From Haliea sp. (lineage in GTDB: Bacteria > Pseudomonadota > Gammaproteobacteria > Pseudomonadales > Halieaceae): a stretch of 64,000 nt of DNA. The DNA lies in contig JADJAL010000002.1 of assembly GCA_016704305.1 (NCBI GenBank), positions 248,001 to 312,000 of the forward strand. The letters run 5' to 3'. The stretch's first letter is position 1. Every line of letters starts with the position of its first letter. A program made the position numbers and the translations under genes. Below the pieces are notes generated by a model that did no database searches, was not told the DNA's origin, and was given only the letters and a program-made list of their open reading frames with translations. Shown here piece by piece: positions 17,070 to 25,873 of this stretch.

Positions 17070-19349
17070 CTAGAAATCGTATCGCAGGGTAGCCCCATAG
17101 ATACGAGGTGGTGCAAGGAAATAGGCGTCCATGCTCGTGATAGGGAAAGTCGCAGCGGTCAGCCCGGCATATTGGTTGTCCGTGAGGTTCTTTCCCCAGA
17201 CGGAAACGTTCCAGTGATCATTGCGCCAGCCCAGCCTCGCGTTGTAGAGGCTCCTGTTCTGCTCATCCCTGCTTGCAACATCGACGGAGTCGGTTGTCAG
17301 GTGATCGCCCATATAGCTGTAATCCGTGCGCAAATAAATCCCGCCAGCGGCGAGCGGAAATACGAGCGTCGCCGAGGCGGTAGTGCTGTACTCGGCTGTA
17401 AAGGGCAAGTTATCGCCCTTTTGCGGACCATCGGTGATTTCATACTTGTGCATGTACAGCACGCCGCCGGTCAACGTCAAATTGGAGAATGGTTGTGCCT
17501 CAAGATTCACATCCAGGCCCGACGTCTCCACGGCCGGCAGGTTCGTTACTAACGTGCCGATGCCAATGTCCAACTGCCGTTGATACTGGTAATCATCGAC
17601 CTTGGAATAAAATGCCGCTGCGTTGATGCGTGCTCGTGCATCCAGAAACGTGGATTTGGCACCCAGTTCATAACTGCTTGTTGACTCGTCGTCAAACTCG
17701 CGCTGCTCAGGCGTGCCATTGACGGTGTTGAAGCCCCCGGATTTGGAGCCTGTGGCAGCCCTGGCATAGATCATGGTGTCATCCAGCAGGTCAAAGCTGG
17801 TGTCGAGCAACCAGTTGACATCACTGGTACTCCTGTTGAAATCCTGGTCGATGGGCGTGGTCACCGCAGTCAGGAATGACAGCCCGGTGAGCTGGGCTGA
17901 CAGTGCAGTCGAGTCCACAGCGGTAAACAGGTCCGCGGTCTTCTCTTCGTCTGTCCAGCGCAATCCACCGGTGACGCGCCAGCGCTCACTGATGTGCCAG
18001 ATCGATTGGCCGAAAATAGCGACGGTTTGGGTTTCCAGCTTCACGTTGGCCCGGATGGAGTCACCCGGTTGCGCGACGAAAGCAATGCTCGGTACGCCCG
18101 GGGGCAGCAGGTCGCTGATACCCGGTTGTTGATTGGCCTGGCTGATGAAATCCTCGCCCAGGAATACAAACGGCGAACCATCGCCGCCCTGGGTGTTTGA
18201 CTGGAAATAGAAGATACCCACCTGGTGGTCCAGTACTCCGCCCGTCGGGGAGGCGTAACGCAATTCCTGTGACAGGCTGTCGCCCTTGCTGGAGGCGTCG
18301 ACATAGGACATCACGTCCAGCTGCGAGCGATCTACATCATAGCTCGCGGTGCCATCGGCTTTGCCCCATGCCGTAATGGATTTCAGGGAACCCCAGTCCT
18401 GGTCGTAATCCATCACCATCGACAAACCGTCGGCTTTGTTCTCGAACTTGTTGTCGACGTTCACGGCGATTTCGTGGTCGAAGGGATCGTTCTTGTCGAT
18501 CGCCAGGCCGCGCGCCGCCAGTGCATTGTTGACGGAAATACCCTGCACGGAGTCCGCCGCGCAACAACTGGAGTTGCGATCGACATGCGAGCCTTTAAGC
18601 AGGATTCTCAGATCATCCGAGGGTTGATACAGCAATTTCGCAATGGCATTCCAGTCATCGGTGTTATTGAGGTCCTCACCCGCGCCGTTGTCAAAATAGC
18701 CGTCCTGCTGGTCGATGGTGCCGGTAATGCGGTAGGCAAGCGATTGGCTGAGCGGGCCGCTGGCGGCTGCCGTGAATTTCGTTAAATCGTACTCGCCGAC
18801 GCTGGATTCCACATAGCCCTCAAATTCCTCCGGGTTGGGATCCTTGGTAAAGATGCTGATCGCGCCGGCATTGGTGTTCTTGCCATAGAGGGTGCCCTGT
18901 GGTCCCTGCAACACTTCTATGCGTTCGATGTCGGTCAAATCCGACATGCCAAGGCCCGAACGACTCAGGAAGACGTCGTCCACAAAAATCCCGACGGAGG
19001 GCTCAAGGGCTATGTCATTTTGCGATGTACCAATGCCGCGAATGCGAAATGACGCCGTATAAGGTTGGTTATTAATAAAAATGGTCAGGCTCGGCGTCAG
19101 TACCGCCAGGTCAACCGCATTGTTGATCCCTGCCTCCTGTATAACCTGCTCGCTGAAAGCGGTAACCGCCATCGGCACGTCCTGCAAACTTTCATTGCGC
19201 TTGCTTGCCGTGACGATGATCTCTTCCAGTGCCTTGGCCTGCGCTGCCACCTCAGTCGCAGCGCCACCCAGCACAAGTGCCGACAGCGCACGACACAATC
19301 TGTATCTGCGCCGGGCTTTGATTGTGTTAAGCACTGTCAAGCAGTTCAT
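17070..19349 (-). CDS. TonB-dependent outer-membrane receptor
   Basis: The protein is about 759 residues. The signal peptide contains LCRALSALVLGGAATEVAAQ; the plug begins EEIIVTASKRNESLQDVPMAV, followed by RIRGIG, VFVDDVFLSR and QGPQGTLYGKN, and the barrel ends GATLRYDF. The start is placed at the ATG at 19349, since a longer frame would overlap the end of the upstream hydrolase gene and precede the signal. It belongs to the same receptor class as the one at 9.5-12 kb but is clearly divergent in the barrel. It lies upstream of, and close to, the monooxygenase gene. Confidence 0.92.
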   Translation of the reverse strand: MNCLTVLNTIKARRRYRLCRALSALVLGGAATEVAAQAKALEEIIVTASKRNESLQDVPMAVTAFSEQVIQEAGINNAVDLAVLTPSLTIFINNQPYTASFRIRGIGTSQNDIALEPSVGIFVDDVFLSRSGLGMSDLTDIERIEVLQGPQGTLYGKNTNAGAISIFTKDPNPEEFEGYVESSVGEYDLTKFTAAASGPLSQSLAYRITGTIDQQDGYFDNGAGEDLNNTDDWNAIAKLLYQPSDDLRILLKGSHVDRNSSCCAADSVQGISVNNALAARGLAIDKNDPFDHEIAVNVDNKFENKADGLSMVMDYDQDWGSLKSITAWGKADGTASYDVDRSQLDVMSYVDASSKGDSLSQELRYASPTGGVLDHQVGIFYFQSNTQGGDGSPFVFLGEDFISQANQQPGISDLLPPGVPSIAFVAQPGDSIRANVKLETQTVAIFGQSIWHISERWRVTGGLRWTDEEKTADLFTAVDSTALSAQLTGLSFLTAVTTPIDQDFNRSTSDVNWLLDTSFDLLDDTMIYARAATGSKSGGFNTVNGTPEQREFDDESTSSYELGAKSTFLDARARINAAAFYSKVDDYQYQRQLDIGIGTLVTNLPAVETSGLDVNLEAQPFSNLTLTGGVLYMHKYEITDGPQKGDNLPFTAEYSTTASATLVFPLAAGGIYLRTDYSYMGDHLTTDSVDVASRDEQNRSLYNARLGWRNDHWNVSVWGKNLTDNQYAGLTAATFPITSMDAYFLAPPRIYGATLRYDF

Positions 19350-19374
19350 GCCTCGAGGGCAGCAATCACTTCCT

Positions 19375-20229
19375 CTACGCGGTTTGCAGGGCAGCGACTT
19401 CAGGGTAGGTTGCGTGCCACTGCTCAATCAGGTGGTTCTGGTTTATCTGGTTGGGGTGAAATCCGCGGACCAGATAGCGCTTGAATTCCGGCGCCGCCCA
19501 ACTCCTGAAGCCGCCTGGGCCCCACATGAATCGCCAGGCATCGCGGATGTGCTGTAGCGAGGGGATCTTGCGGTCATGCCACAACAGCATTACCTGGGCG
19601 ATAGCCATTTGTATCCAGAACGTGCGAAAGACGATCTTCGCGACCATGATTCGCTCTTTCTCTCTGTTCACTGCAGCCCGGTACACATCAAACGCCACCG
19701 CCTTGTGCTCTATCTCTTCCATGGCATGCCAGATCAACATCTCGCGCAGTGGGGAGTGGTTTTCGCCGCCCATGCCTGCTTCAGGGTTTTCCAGCGTCCA
19801 CTGCGCCAGGGTGGCGGTGACATGCTCCAGCGCCGCGGTGATCGCCAGTTGCCGTCCCGGGTCGAGCCTGCGCCTGGCGGTATCGATGCGATTCTTGAAG
19901 TGCTTCTGGATCTTGTCCATAGCCATGCCGAGCGATTGTGCCTGGGCGTTGAAGTCCTCATGGATGCGGCTGTGGTGCGCCTCCTGGCCAATGAAACCGC
20001 GTATCTGCGCTTGCAGGACCGGATCATCGATATCCTTCTGGTAGTGGCGCACGGTGTCGATGAAAAACCGTTCACCATCGGGGAACGAGGCCGACAGCGC
20101 GTACATCAGCGTGCTGAGGATAGGGTTATCATGGAAGAAGTACTTCTCCCGCAGATTCATCATGTCGAAGGACATCCTGCGCGGCTTGATAGGTTTTGCG
20201 TTCATTGGAACTGTCTGCGCTGCCGTCAT
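19375..20229 (-). CDS. Predicted metal-dependent hydrolase, PF10118/COG3687 family
   Basis: The protein has 284 residues. Acidic/His pairs typical of the family are visible: GQEAHHSRIHEDFN and later HAMEEIEHKAVAFDVY, consistent with a ferritin-like helical bundle binding two metals. N-terminal RRMSFDMMNLREKYFFHDNP is also family-typical. A CAGGAG site precedes the ATG. The biochemical function of the family is not established; members are often near lipid or steroid metabolism genes. A perfect 25-base palindrome lies about 130 bases upstream of the start and may control it. The end is 25 bases from the receptor start, so the receptor and monooxygenase could share its transcript. Confidence 0.75.
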   Translation of the reverse strand: MTAAQTVPMNAKPIKPRRMSFDMMNLREKYFFHDNPILSTLMYALSASFPDGERFFIDTVRHYQKDIDDPVLQAQIRGFIGQEAHHSRIHEDFNAQAQSLGMAMDKIQKHFKNRIDTARRRLDPGRQLAITAALEHVTATLAQWTLENPEAGMGGENHSPLREMLIWHAMEEIEHKAVAFDVYRAAVNREKERIMVAKIVFRTFWIQMAIAQVMLLWHDRKIPSLQHIRDAWRFMWGPGGFRSWAAPEFKRYLVRGFHPNQINQNHLIEQWHATYPEVAALQTA

Positions 20230-20360
20230 CGCTCATTCTCCTGCGTTGGAACTGCCTGTATACCCACCCCTGCCGTCTCCATCACGTGCGGCCTGCCAGG
20301 TCCCCTGGCTGGCGCCGTGAGACTTGTCCCGGGCCCAGTATAGATATCGGAAGGCCCACC

Positions 20361-20385
20361 TTACAGATAATCATATTATCTGTAA
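20361..20385. promoter_or_regulatory. Perfect 11-3-11 palindrome, probable operator
   Basis: Two perfectly inverted 11-base arms (TTACAGATAAT and ATTATCTGTAA) flank CAT. The AT-rich dyad lies upstream of the PF10118 hydrolase gene, with no overlap to coding sequence. Size and symmetry fit a TetR- or AraC-class dimer site. No cognate regulator is adjacent. Confidence 0.6.
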
Positions 20386-20460
20386 AGCGGCTTTTACTGT
20401 TCCCGGTGGACGCGGTAGCTGCCTGAAGCACTACCAACCCTGCTTGGGAGACCCCGAGGC

Positions 20461-21657
20461 TCAGGACTGGCGCAGGACACTTACGATATGGTGCAGATCC
20501 TCGCGCGTCACGGACTGGTGGATCGGCAGTTGGATACAGTTTCGCGAATACGTGTCAGCCACCGACCCCGGCACACGGTCCTGCTCGTCCCAGAAGAACT
20601 CACCAAAACGGGCCACGCTTACGCCGTGCGCACGCAGCCGCGCGGCCACGCCCGACGCGTCTTCACACAGCAGCGGGAAGTTGTAGGGCACAACTGTCTC
20701 GGGCAGTGTCGCAAACAGCGGTGCGATGCCGTCTATGCCATCGACGCTGCCCAACAGGTCGGCATAGTTGCGCCGCCGGATTGCGCAGACCTCAGCGTAG
20801 TTGGCCATGCCGAGCACTGCCCTGCACAGCCAGGGTGAATGCCACGCCTGGTAGGTCGGCGCGATCAGCCCTGGGTGAAAAGGACCGTCGACGCTGTCTT
20901 CCTCGGCGGGGGCAGCCGCGTCCGCGGCGATCATAGGCGGCGCCGTCACTGGCCGGCCTTTGAGCCGGGACCACAGCCAATCCTTCAATCCCAGCAGGGC
21001 GTCAAGGGTGCGATTGGGATGCCGGCTATCGCGCCGCATTTCCACCGTGTTGAGGGCCGACTTGGCCTGGAAAAAGAGTGGGGACGCTGGCCGGCGCGGT
21101 TGCCGGGCTATCAGGATTTGGTTGTTGAAGCGGATGGCGCCGCCGTCCGCCACCGGAAAAAACTTGTAATAGCTGGCGACCGCGACATCTCCCCGGCTCC
21201 CGATCCCGGCCCCGTCGCACGAACCGAAGAAGGCATGGGCGCAGTCCTCGACCAGGAAAAGACCGTGTGCATCACACCGCCGCAATGCCGCCAGGGGCGT
21301 GGGGAAACCAAAGTAATGCACGGCGATAACCGCCCTCGCCTTCGGTCCCAACCGGCGCTCGAGGTCGCCCAGGTCGATGGAGCAGTCCGGCGCGACGTTG
21401 AACCACACCGGGACCAGGCCGAGTTTGATGATGGGATAAATCATCACCGGACAGTGATAGGCCGGGACCAGCACCTCTGATCCCGGGGCCAGGCCGAGCG
21501 AGCGCAGTGCAATTTCAATGGCGCTGCGGGCATTGAGCGTGCCGCTCACGGCGCCCGCGTCGCCAAACGAGGGGAAACCGGGCCCGGGAGCAACCGGCGG
21601 TTTCGGCCCGCTACGCAGCGCCGGGTAGAGCGGGATTCGCCGCAGGGGCGCGTTCAT
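20461..21657 (-). CDS. DegT/DnrJ/EryC1/StrS-family aminotransferase
   Basis: The 398-residue PLP enzyme has the family blocks SGTLNARSAIEIALRSLG, VLVPAYHCPVMIYP, LVEDCAHAFFGS, and the catalytic Lys context SYYKFFPVADGGAI. The DegT family transaminates nucleotide-linked ketosugars, and some members act on other ketones. It overlaps the flippase gene by 4 bases, so it is the last gene of a four-gene leftward operon. The usual C-terminal contacts are present (PIHQSVTREDLHHI). The substrate is unknown. No nucleotide-sugar dehydratase is adjacent, so the pathway is incomplete in this window. Confidence 0.85.
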   Translation of the reverse strand: MNAPLRRIPLYPALRSGPKPPVAPGPGFPSFGDAGAVSGTLNARSAIEIALRSLGLAPGSEVLVPAYHCPVMIYPIIKLGLVPVWFNVAPDCSIDLGDLERRLGPKARAVIAVHYFGFPTPLAALRRCDAHGLFLVEDCAHAFFGSCDGAGIGSRGDVAVASYYKFFPVADGGAIRFNNQILIARQPRRPASPLFFQAKSALNTVEMRRDSRHPNRTLDALLGLKDWLWSRLKGRPVTAPPMIAADAAAPAEEDSVDGPFHPGLIAPTYQAWHSPWLCRAVLGMANYAEVCAIRRRNYADLLGSVDGIDGIAPLFATLPETVVPYNFPLLCEDASGVAARLRAHGVSVARFGEFFWDEQDRVPGSVADTYSRNCIQLPIHQSVTREDLHHIVSVLRQS

Positions 21658-23102
21658 TTGGACCTCAGGCTGTTCCAGATCGAGCGCACGTCCTGGAAGG
21701 TATGGCGACTGAAAAACCAGAAGTAGCCGACGTAGACCAGGCCGCCGAAAATAATTCCAAACGCCAGGCTGCCCACCGATGGCTCGTCCCCAAAGAGTGC
21801 GTACTTGACGATCACGGTAGCGAACAGCATCAGCGTCGCGCCGGTAAGTGCAGGCCTGACCTTCAGCAGCGTGGAGGCGACGCTGACTTCAACCTCGCGT
21901 GCGACCGCCCGGATCAGATAGATGAAGAGCACGGGATAGACGAGCAGCCAGGAGACCGCCACGCCATCGACGCCGTACTGTGACGAGATCAGGAACCCGG
22001 CGGGCAGGAGGACAGCCGACAACACGGAATAACGGACCACGTCCCGTGTATTCCCGCGCGCCTTGAGGATAACGAGGAAGATACCCGAATACGCCAGCAA
22101 CAGACCGAGCACCGTGAACACCTGCAGGGCGAACAGGCTCGGCAGCCACTTGGGCGAGAGAATAAGCACTACAACCTCGGGCGCGATGGCCAGTATCCCG
22201 AAGAACACCGGGAAGAACATGACCGCTACCACGTAGCACACATGGTAATAGTAGCGCTGGAACTCCTTGAGGTCCTCTTGCAGCGTGGCGAACAACGGAA
22301 ACATAACCTGCTGGATGATTTGAATCCCCTTGGTGACGGGGATGCGCGAGACGGTCATGGCGACGGTGTAATACCCGAGCGCCTCCTGCCCCAGCACGCG
22401 CCCGACGATCAGCGAGTCGCTTTTGTTGCTCACATATTCCAACATATAGTGCCAGGTGACGGGCAGCCCATAGCGCAACAGTTCGCGTGCACTGGCGAGG
22501 GAGAATACGAGCTTCGGCCACCAGCGCGTGTAACCGATGATCAGGATGGCCAGCACCGCATCCTTTGCCAGTTCACCCATGACCAGCGCCCACACCCCAT
22601 AGCCGCTCAGGGCCATTACCAGACTGACCACGAGGGCAACAATAGCCGCCGCGAACTCGAACTGGGAGCGCCGCTTGAACTCAAAGCGGCGTGCGAGCAG
22701 GCGCTGGGGAATCTCCTTGGCACTGAGAAAGATCAGCGACAGGCCGATCACCCGAATGATGTCAACGAGATTCTCGTCGCCGAAAAAACCGGCCCAGACG
22801 TGGGCCAGTTCCCACGTCAGGATATAGAGCAGGATTGCGAACAGCATGCAGATCCAGAACGCGGTGCTGGTATCGCGGTCGTCAATCTCCGCCTTTTGCA
22901 GGATGGCCTCGCCGATGCTGAGGTCGAAGAAAATCGACACGAACAGCTTGTAGGCGAGTGCTATCGCCATCATCCCGTAATCTTCCGGCGACAACAGGCG
23001 GATCAGCAGAATCGTGACGCCCCATGACAGCATCTGGCTCAGGAACTTGATGCTCCCGACCCAGAACACGCTCTTGATGGCTAAACGCTGAAGGTCTTGC
23101 AT
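21654..23102 (-). CDS. PST-family polysaccharide flippase (Wzx/MOP superfamily)
   Basis: The 482-residue membrane protein has about 14 hydrophobic segments and the MOP-superfamily N-terminus (KSVFWVGSIKFLSQMLSWGVTILLIRLLSPEDYGMMAIA). Such proteins flip lipid-linked glycans or similar conjugates across the inner membrane. It lies between a FemAB/GNAT-like transferase and the DegT aminotransferase in one operon. The gap to the transferase gene is 31 bases. No polymerase or glycosyltransferase is nearby, so the cargo may be small or made elsewhere. Confidence 0.88.
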   Translation of the reverse strand: MQDLQRLAIKSVFWVGSIKFLSQMLSWGVTILLIRLLSPEDYGMMAIALAYKLFVSIFFDLSIGEAILQKAEIDDRDTSTAFWICMLFAILLYILTWELAHVWAGFFGDENLVDIIRVIGLSLIFLSAKEIPQRLLARRFEFKRRSQFEFAAAIVALVVSLVMALSGYGVWALVMGELAKDAVLAILIIGYTRWWPKLVFSLASARELLRYGLPVTWHYMLEYVSNKSDSLIVGRVLGQEALGYYTVAMTVSRIPVTKGIQIIQQVMFPLFATLQEDLKEFQRYYYHVCYVVAVMFFPVFFGILAIAPEVVVLILSPKWLPSLFALQVFTVLGLLLAYSGIFLVILKARGNTRDVVRYSVLSAVLLPAGFLISSQYGVDGVAVSWLLVYPVLFIYLIRAVAREVEVSVASTLLKVRPALTGATLMLFATVIVKYALFGDEPSVGSLAFGIIFGGLVYVGYFWFFSRHTFQDVRSIWNSLRSK

Positions 23103-23133
23103 GTGCTACCAGTAGTTGACTGTAGTGTGTCCA

Positions 23134-24222
23134 TCACGCGTCTGCCTCATCCGACTCAGGCTTGTCTGCGGCGGGCGGCGCCGGGCGACGCAGTGCGCGC
23201 AGCATGTTGACGCCCTTGCAGAACACGGCATGCCGGTAGCAATTGATATGGTATAGCTGGCGCAGGCGCACGGCCCATTGTTGCGCCCTGGGCGTGGCGG
23301 CGCCGTAGTATTCGATCACCTTGACGTCGGGCATCAGGAAGGCGCGCTGGTGGAGTTCGTACATCATCAGCAGCCCTGGCGAGTAGTCGCTCATTTCCTC
23401 GGCGTAGGCAATCTTCAGGATGATCAGCATGTCGCCGCCACGGATGGTGATGGCCGAGGCGACCACTTCACCGTCGAACTGCAATTGAAAGATTACGGCC
23501 CGGCCCTGTGCCGCAAAGTGATCGAGCATCTCGACATAGAACTGGCCGCTGGGATGGTGCAGGTCAACGGCGGTGCCGATCTCGCCCTTCCAGCCGCGCT
23601 GTTCGAGGATGCCATAGACCTCTACCGCACGCGGCAGGTCGGCGCGCTCGTGCACCTCGACCAGTTGGTGCGCGATGCCCTGTTGGGCCAGGCGATTCGT
23701 TTTCTTGATGATATTGCGCTTGAGGTTCTTGCTGCGCTCGCGCCAGTACTCTTCGAACGGCCGGTCCGTGGGAATCTGCAGGGTTTCGTAATAGTCGATG
23801 CGTTCGGTGCGGTCCGGATACCGTTCCGCCCGGACCGCCAGGTGGAAAGGGTCCAGCTTGTTGAATGAAAACAGTATCGCGTAGCCCGGCAGGGCCCGTA
23901 TAAGGTCGGCGATGGCGTCATCGGCGCTGCCATGCGCATCGTCTGGGATAAGGCCAAACGTGAAGGGACCGGTGTTCGGCCGGAACGTGCCCCACACCCC
24001 GGCGCGATCGCGCTGCAGCAACACCATGCCCCCTGCGCCGTCCTCGCCGCGGCGCGCGAGCAGGATATCCGGCGTACCAAAATGGGCGAGCAAGGGTTCG
24101 ACATAATCCGGGCTGGCCAACGGGTGATCGCAACCGAGCACCTCGTGCGCCAGTCGCTGCCAGGCCGCGCGGTGGCGCGAAAAGTGTGCTTGCGCCGATT
24201 CAAGGCGCCACAGGTTCGGCAT
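23134..24222 (-). CDS. FemAB/BioF2-like GNAT acyl- or aminoacyltransferase
   Basis: The 362-residue protein has two GNAT-like halves. N-terminal blocks include PLASPDYVEPLLAHF and WGTFRPNTGPF. The C-terminal half, the PF13480-like part, has RSKNLKRNIIKKTNRL, FQLQFDGEVVASAIT and YSPGLLMMYELHQRAF. These proteins are common in capsule and PEP-CTERM exopolysaccharide clusters, and relatives (FemABX) transfer amino acids from aminoacyl-tRNA. Next to an ATP-grasp ligase this suggests amino-acid decoration of an exported glycan, but that is inference. The tail is Pro/Asp-rich and probably disordered. The gene lies 9 bases after the ATP-grasp stop. Confidence 0.72.
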   Translation of the reverse strand: MPNLWRLESAQAHFSRHRAAWQRLAHEVLGCDHPLASPDYVEPLLAHFGTPDILLARRGEDGAGGMVLLQRDRAGVWGTFRPNTGPFTFGLIPDDAHGSADDAIADLIRALPGYAILFSFNKLDPFHLAVRAERYPDRTERIDYYETLQIPTDRPFEEYWRERSKNLKRNIIKKTNRLAQQGIAHQLVEVHERADLPRAVEVYGILEQRGWKGEIGTAVDLHHPSGQFYVEMLDHFAAQGRAVIFQLQFDGEVVASAITIRGGDMLIILKIAYAEEMSDYSPGLLMMYELHQRAFLMPDVKVIEYYGAATPRAQQWAVRLRQLYHINCYRHAVFCKGVNMLRALRRPAPPAADKPESDEADA

Positions 24223-24231
24223 GATCCGGAG

Positions 24232-25554
24232 TCAGCCTGAATCGGACTTGCGGTCGACGGTGGGCCGGGATTTCTGGACGGCGGGGCTCGCCGTGCGCGG
24301 ACGGAACAGTTCGCCGAGACGCTTGCCGCGCAACAGATGTACCCGCAGGTGGCGCGCGAGCAGGTGCAGTGCGGGCCCCGGGTCCTCCCAGGAGAAGTAG
24401 GCGAAAATGCGCCGACCACGCAGTGACTGCAACCACTGCCATGGCGACAGGCGTCCCTGTGCGTAGTAACCACCGCGTCCGAAGACCGCGAACAGGTCGC
24501 GATACAGGTCGATCCAGAGGATGCCGACTTGTTCGTTTTTGACGGGAGGCGGAGGCGATCCCAATACGTCCTGGTAGGCGATGTATTCCATGTTCACGCC
24601 ACAGAACGCCGAGAGCCGGGTTTGGGTCGTGGCGCGTGCATTGATCTCGACGAATTTCAGTTGCCCGTCGCGCGCGTCGCGCTGTATCTCGGCCTCGGCC
24701 AGGCCGTTGTAGCCGAGTCGGCGCATCAGGTCGAGATACATCTCCACCAATTGCGGGTCGGCCACCGTCTCACAGACACAGGCATTGCCGAAGTCAGTGG
24801 GCAGGATGCGCACCTTGCGGTAGGCATTGAGCCCCAGCGGTTGCGCATCCGCGTTGAAATAGCCGTAGATCAGATAACGCTCGGACCCGAGTATCTGCTT
24901 CTGCAGGATGATCGCGGGCTCCTCCTCCCGGACGCGCAGGTAGGTCGCGATCAATTCCGCCGCGGAGTTCACCGCCAGGCACTTATTGCCGAATACAGTC
25001 GAGAAGGTCTGGGACTGCGACGGCTTGATGATGTAGGGATACTCCAGGGTAGGCGCAATGGCCTCTACCTCGGCGAGTGATGTGGGCGACAAGGTGTGGG
25101 CATAGGGTGCATCGAGCGAGTCCAGCAGCGGATAGAACGCGGTCTTGTCGGTCAACGCCAGCGCCACTTCGTAGGACGGGAGCGGCATCAGGTAGTAAGG
25201 TTCCAACTCAGCGCGATGGCGAAGCAATACCATCAATGGCTCATCGCCGTTGACGAGCAGCACGGGCTTGGGCGAGATGTGTTTCCCCAATTCCACCAGC
25301 GTCGCGATGAAGGCGGTCTCCTCTGTCGCAAACACGGGGCTCAGCAGTGGTGTTACATAGCGCGATCTGAAGGTGAAATTATCCGGGTCCGAGGCGACCG
25401 CGATCACCGAGATCCCTTCGCGACCCAGGTTGACCATTATCCCGTAACTGTTTGCATCGCCGGTATTGACCACCACGGCGAGCGGTCGCTGCGACTTGCC
25501 CCGGGCTTGGGCGACGACCTGCTCTATAGTGAGGGCGGGTGTGCGGCGGGCCAT
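24232..25554 (-). CDS. ATP-grasp carboxylate-amine ligase of unknown substrate
   Basis: The 440-residue enzyme starts with a Rossmann-like preATP-grasp domain (PLAVVVNTGDANSYGIMVNLGREGISVIAVASD). The ATP-grasp core has YIIKPSQSQ (nucleotide Lys) and LKFVEINARATTQTRLS (metal ligands E and N). The C-terminus is membrane-proximal and basic. The group is often annotated as a D-aspartate-ligase-like predicted ATP-grasp enzyme. It is the first gene of the operon with FemAB-like, flippase and DegT genes. It could activate a carboxylate for amide formation on a precursor that the flippase exports. Confidence 0.75.
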   Translation of the reverse strand: MARRTPALTIEQVVAQARGKSQRPLAVVVNTGDANSYGIMVNLGREGISVIAVASDPDNFTFRSRYVTPLLSPVFATEETAFIATLVELGKHISPKPVLLVNGDEPLMVLLRHRAELEPYYLMPLPSYEVALALTDKTAFYPLLDSLDAPYAHTLSPTSLAEVEAIAPTLEYPYIIKPSQSQTFSTVFGNKCLAVNSAAELIATYLRVREEEPAIILQKQILGSERYLIYGYFNADAQPLGLNAYRKVRILPTDFGNACVCETVADPQLVEMYLDLMRRLGYNGLAEAEIQRDARDGQLKFVEINARATTQTRLSAFCGVNMEYIAYQDVLGSPPPPVKNEQVGILWIDLYRDLFAVFGRGGYYAQGRLSPWQWLQSLRGRRIFAYFSWEDPGPALHLLARHLRVHLLRGKRLGELFRPRTASPAVQKSRPTVDRKSDSG

Positions 25555-25873
25555 GGGTGACTACTCCGGGGTGATAGCAGGTGCGGTAATAAGATTTTGG
25601 CGGAAGTATAAAGCAAAAGTATAAGACGGAACTACAAGACGGATAAAGGGGGCCATGAGGGAAATTTTCCTCGAGGCTCCAAATGCGTCACAGGAATGAG
25701 CCTGAAGATGACCACCGCATGTGCTCAAGTTGCTCTCGCATTGATCCCTATGCTCGCGACAACACATTACTCTCCCTCTGGCGAATGCCATACGAGGGAC
25801 TGCGGTGTGTGCGGGAGTCAGGCGTGGCGCGCGGTCACTGCCTCGATCACTGCCTCGATCACTGCCTCAATCA
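25555..25873. other. Intergenic spacer downstream of DUF3604, with duplicated sequence
   Basis: The spacer contains a 12-base tandem repeat and a 24-base segment (beginning TGCGGGAGTCAGG at 25811) that recurs at 38409. It also includes the promoter region of the ATP-grasp operon. No gene is evident; short open frames here are repeat-driven. Confidence 0.5.
25835..25870. repeat. 12-base tandem repeat, three copies
   Basis: The unit TCACTGCCTCGA is repeated three times (last copy with one change), followed by a partial fourth. It sits just after the DUF3604 stop codon. The related copy near 38.4 kb lacks it, so the array expanded locally. Confidence 0.85.

Noticed and set aside
25835..25870. 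Possible CRISPR-like array
   Set aside because: Direct 12-base units without spacers; a simple tandem repeat.
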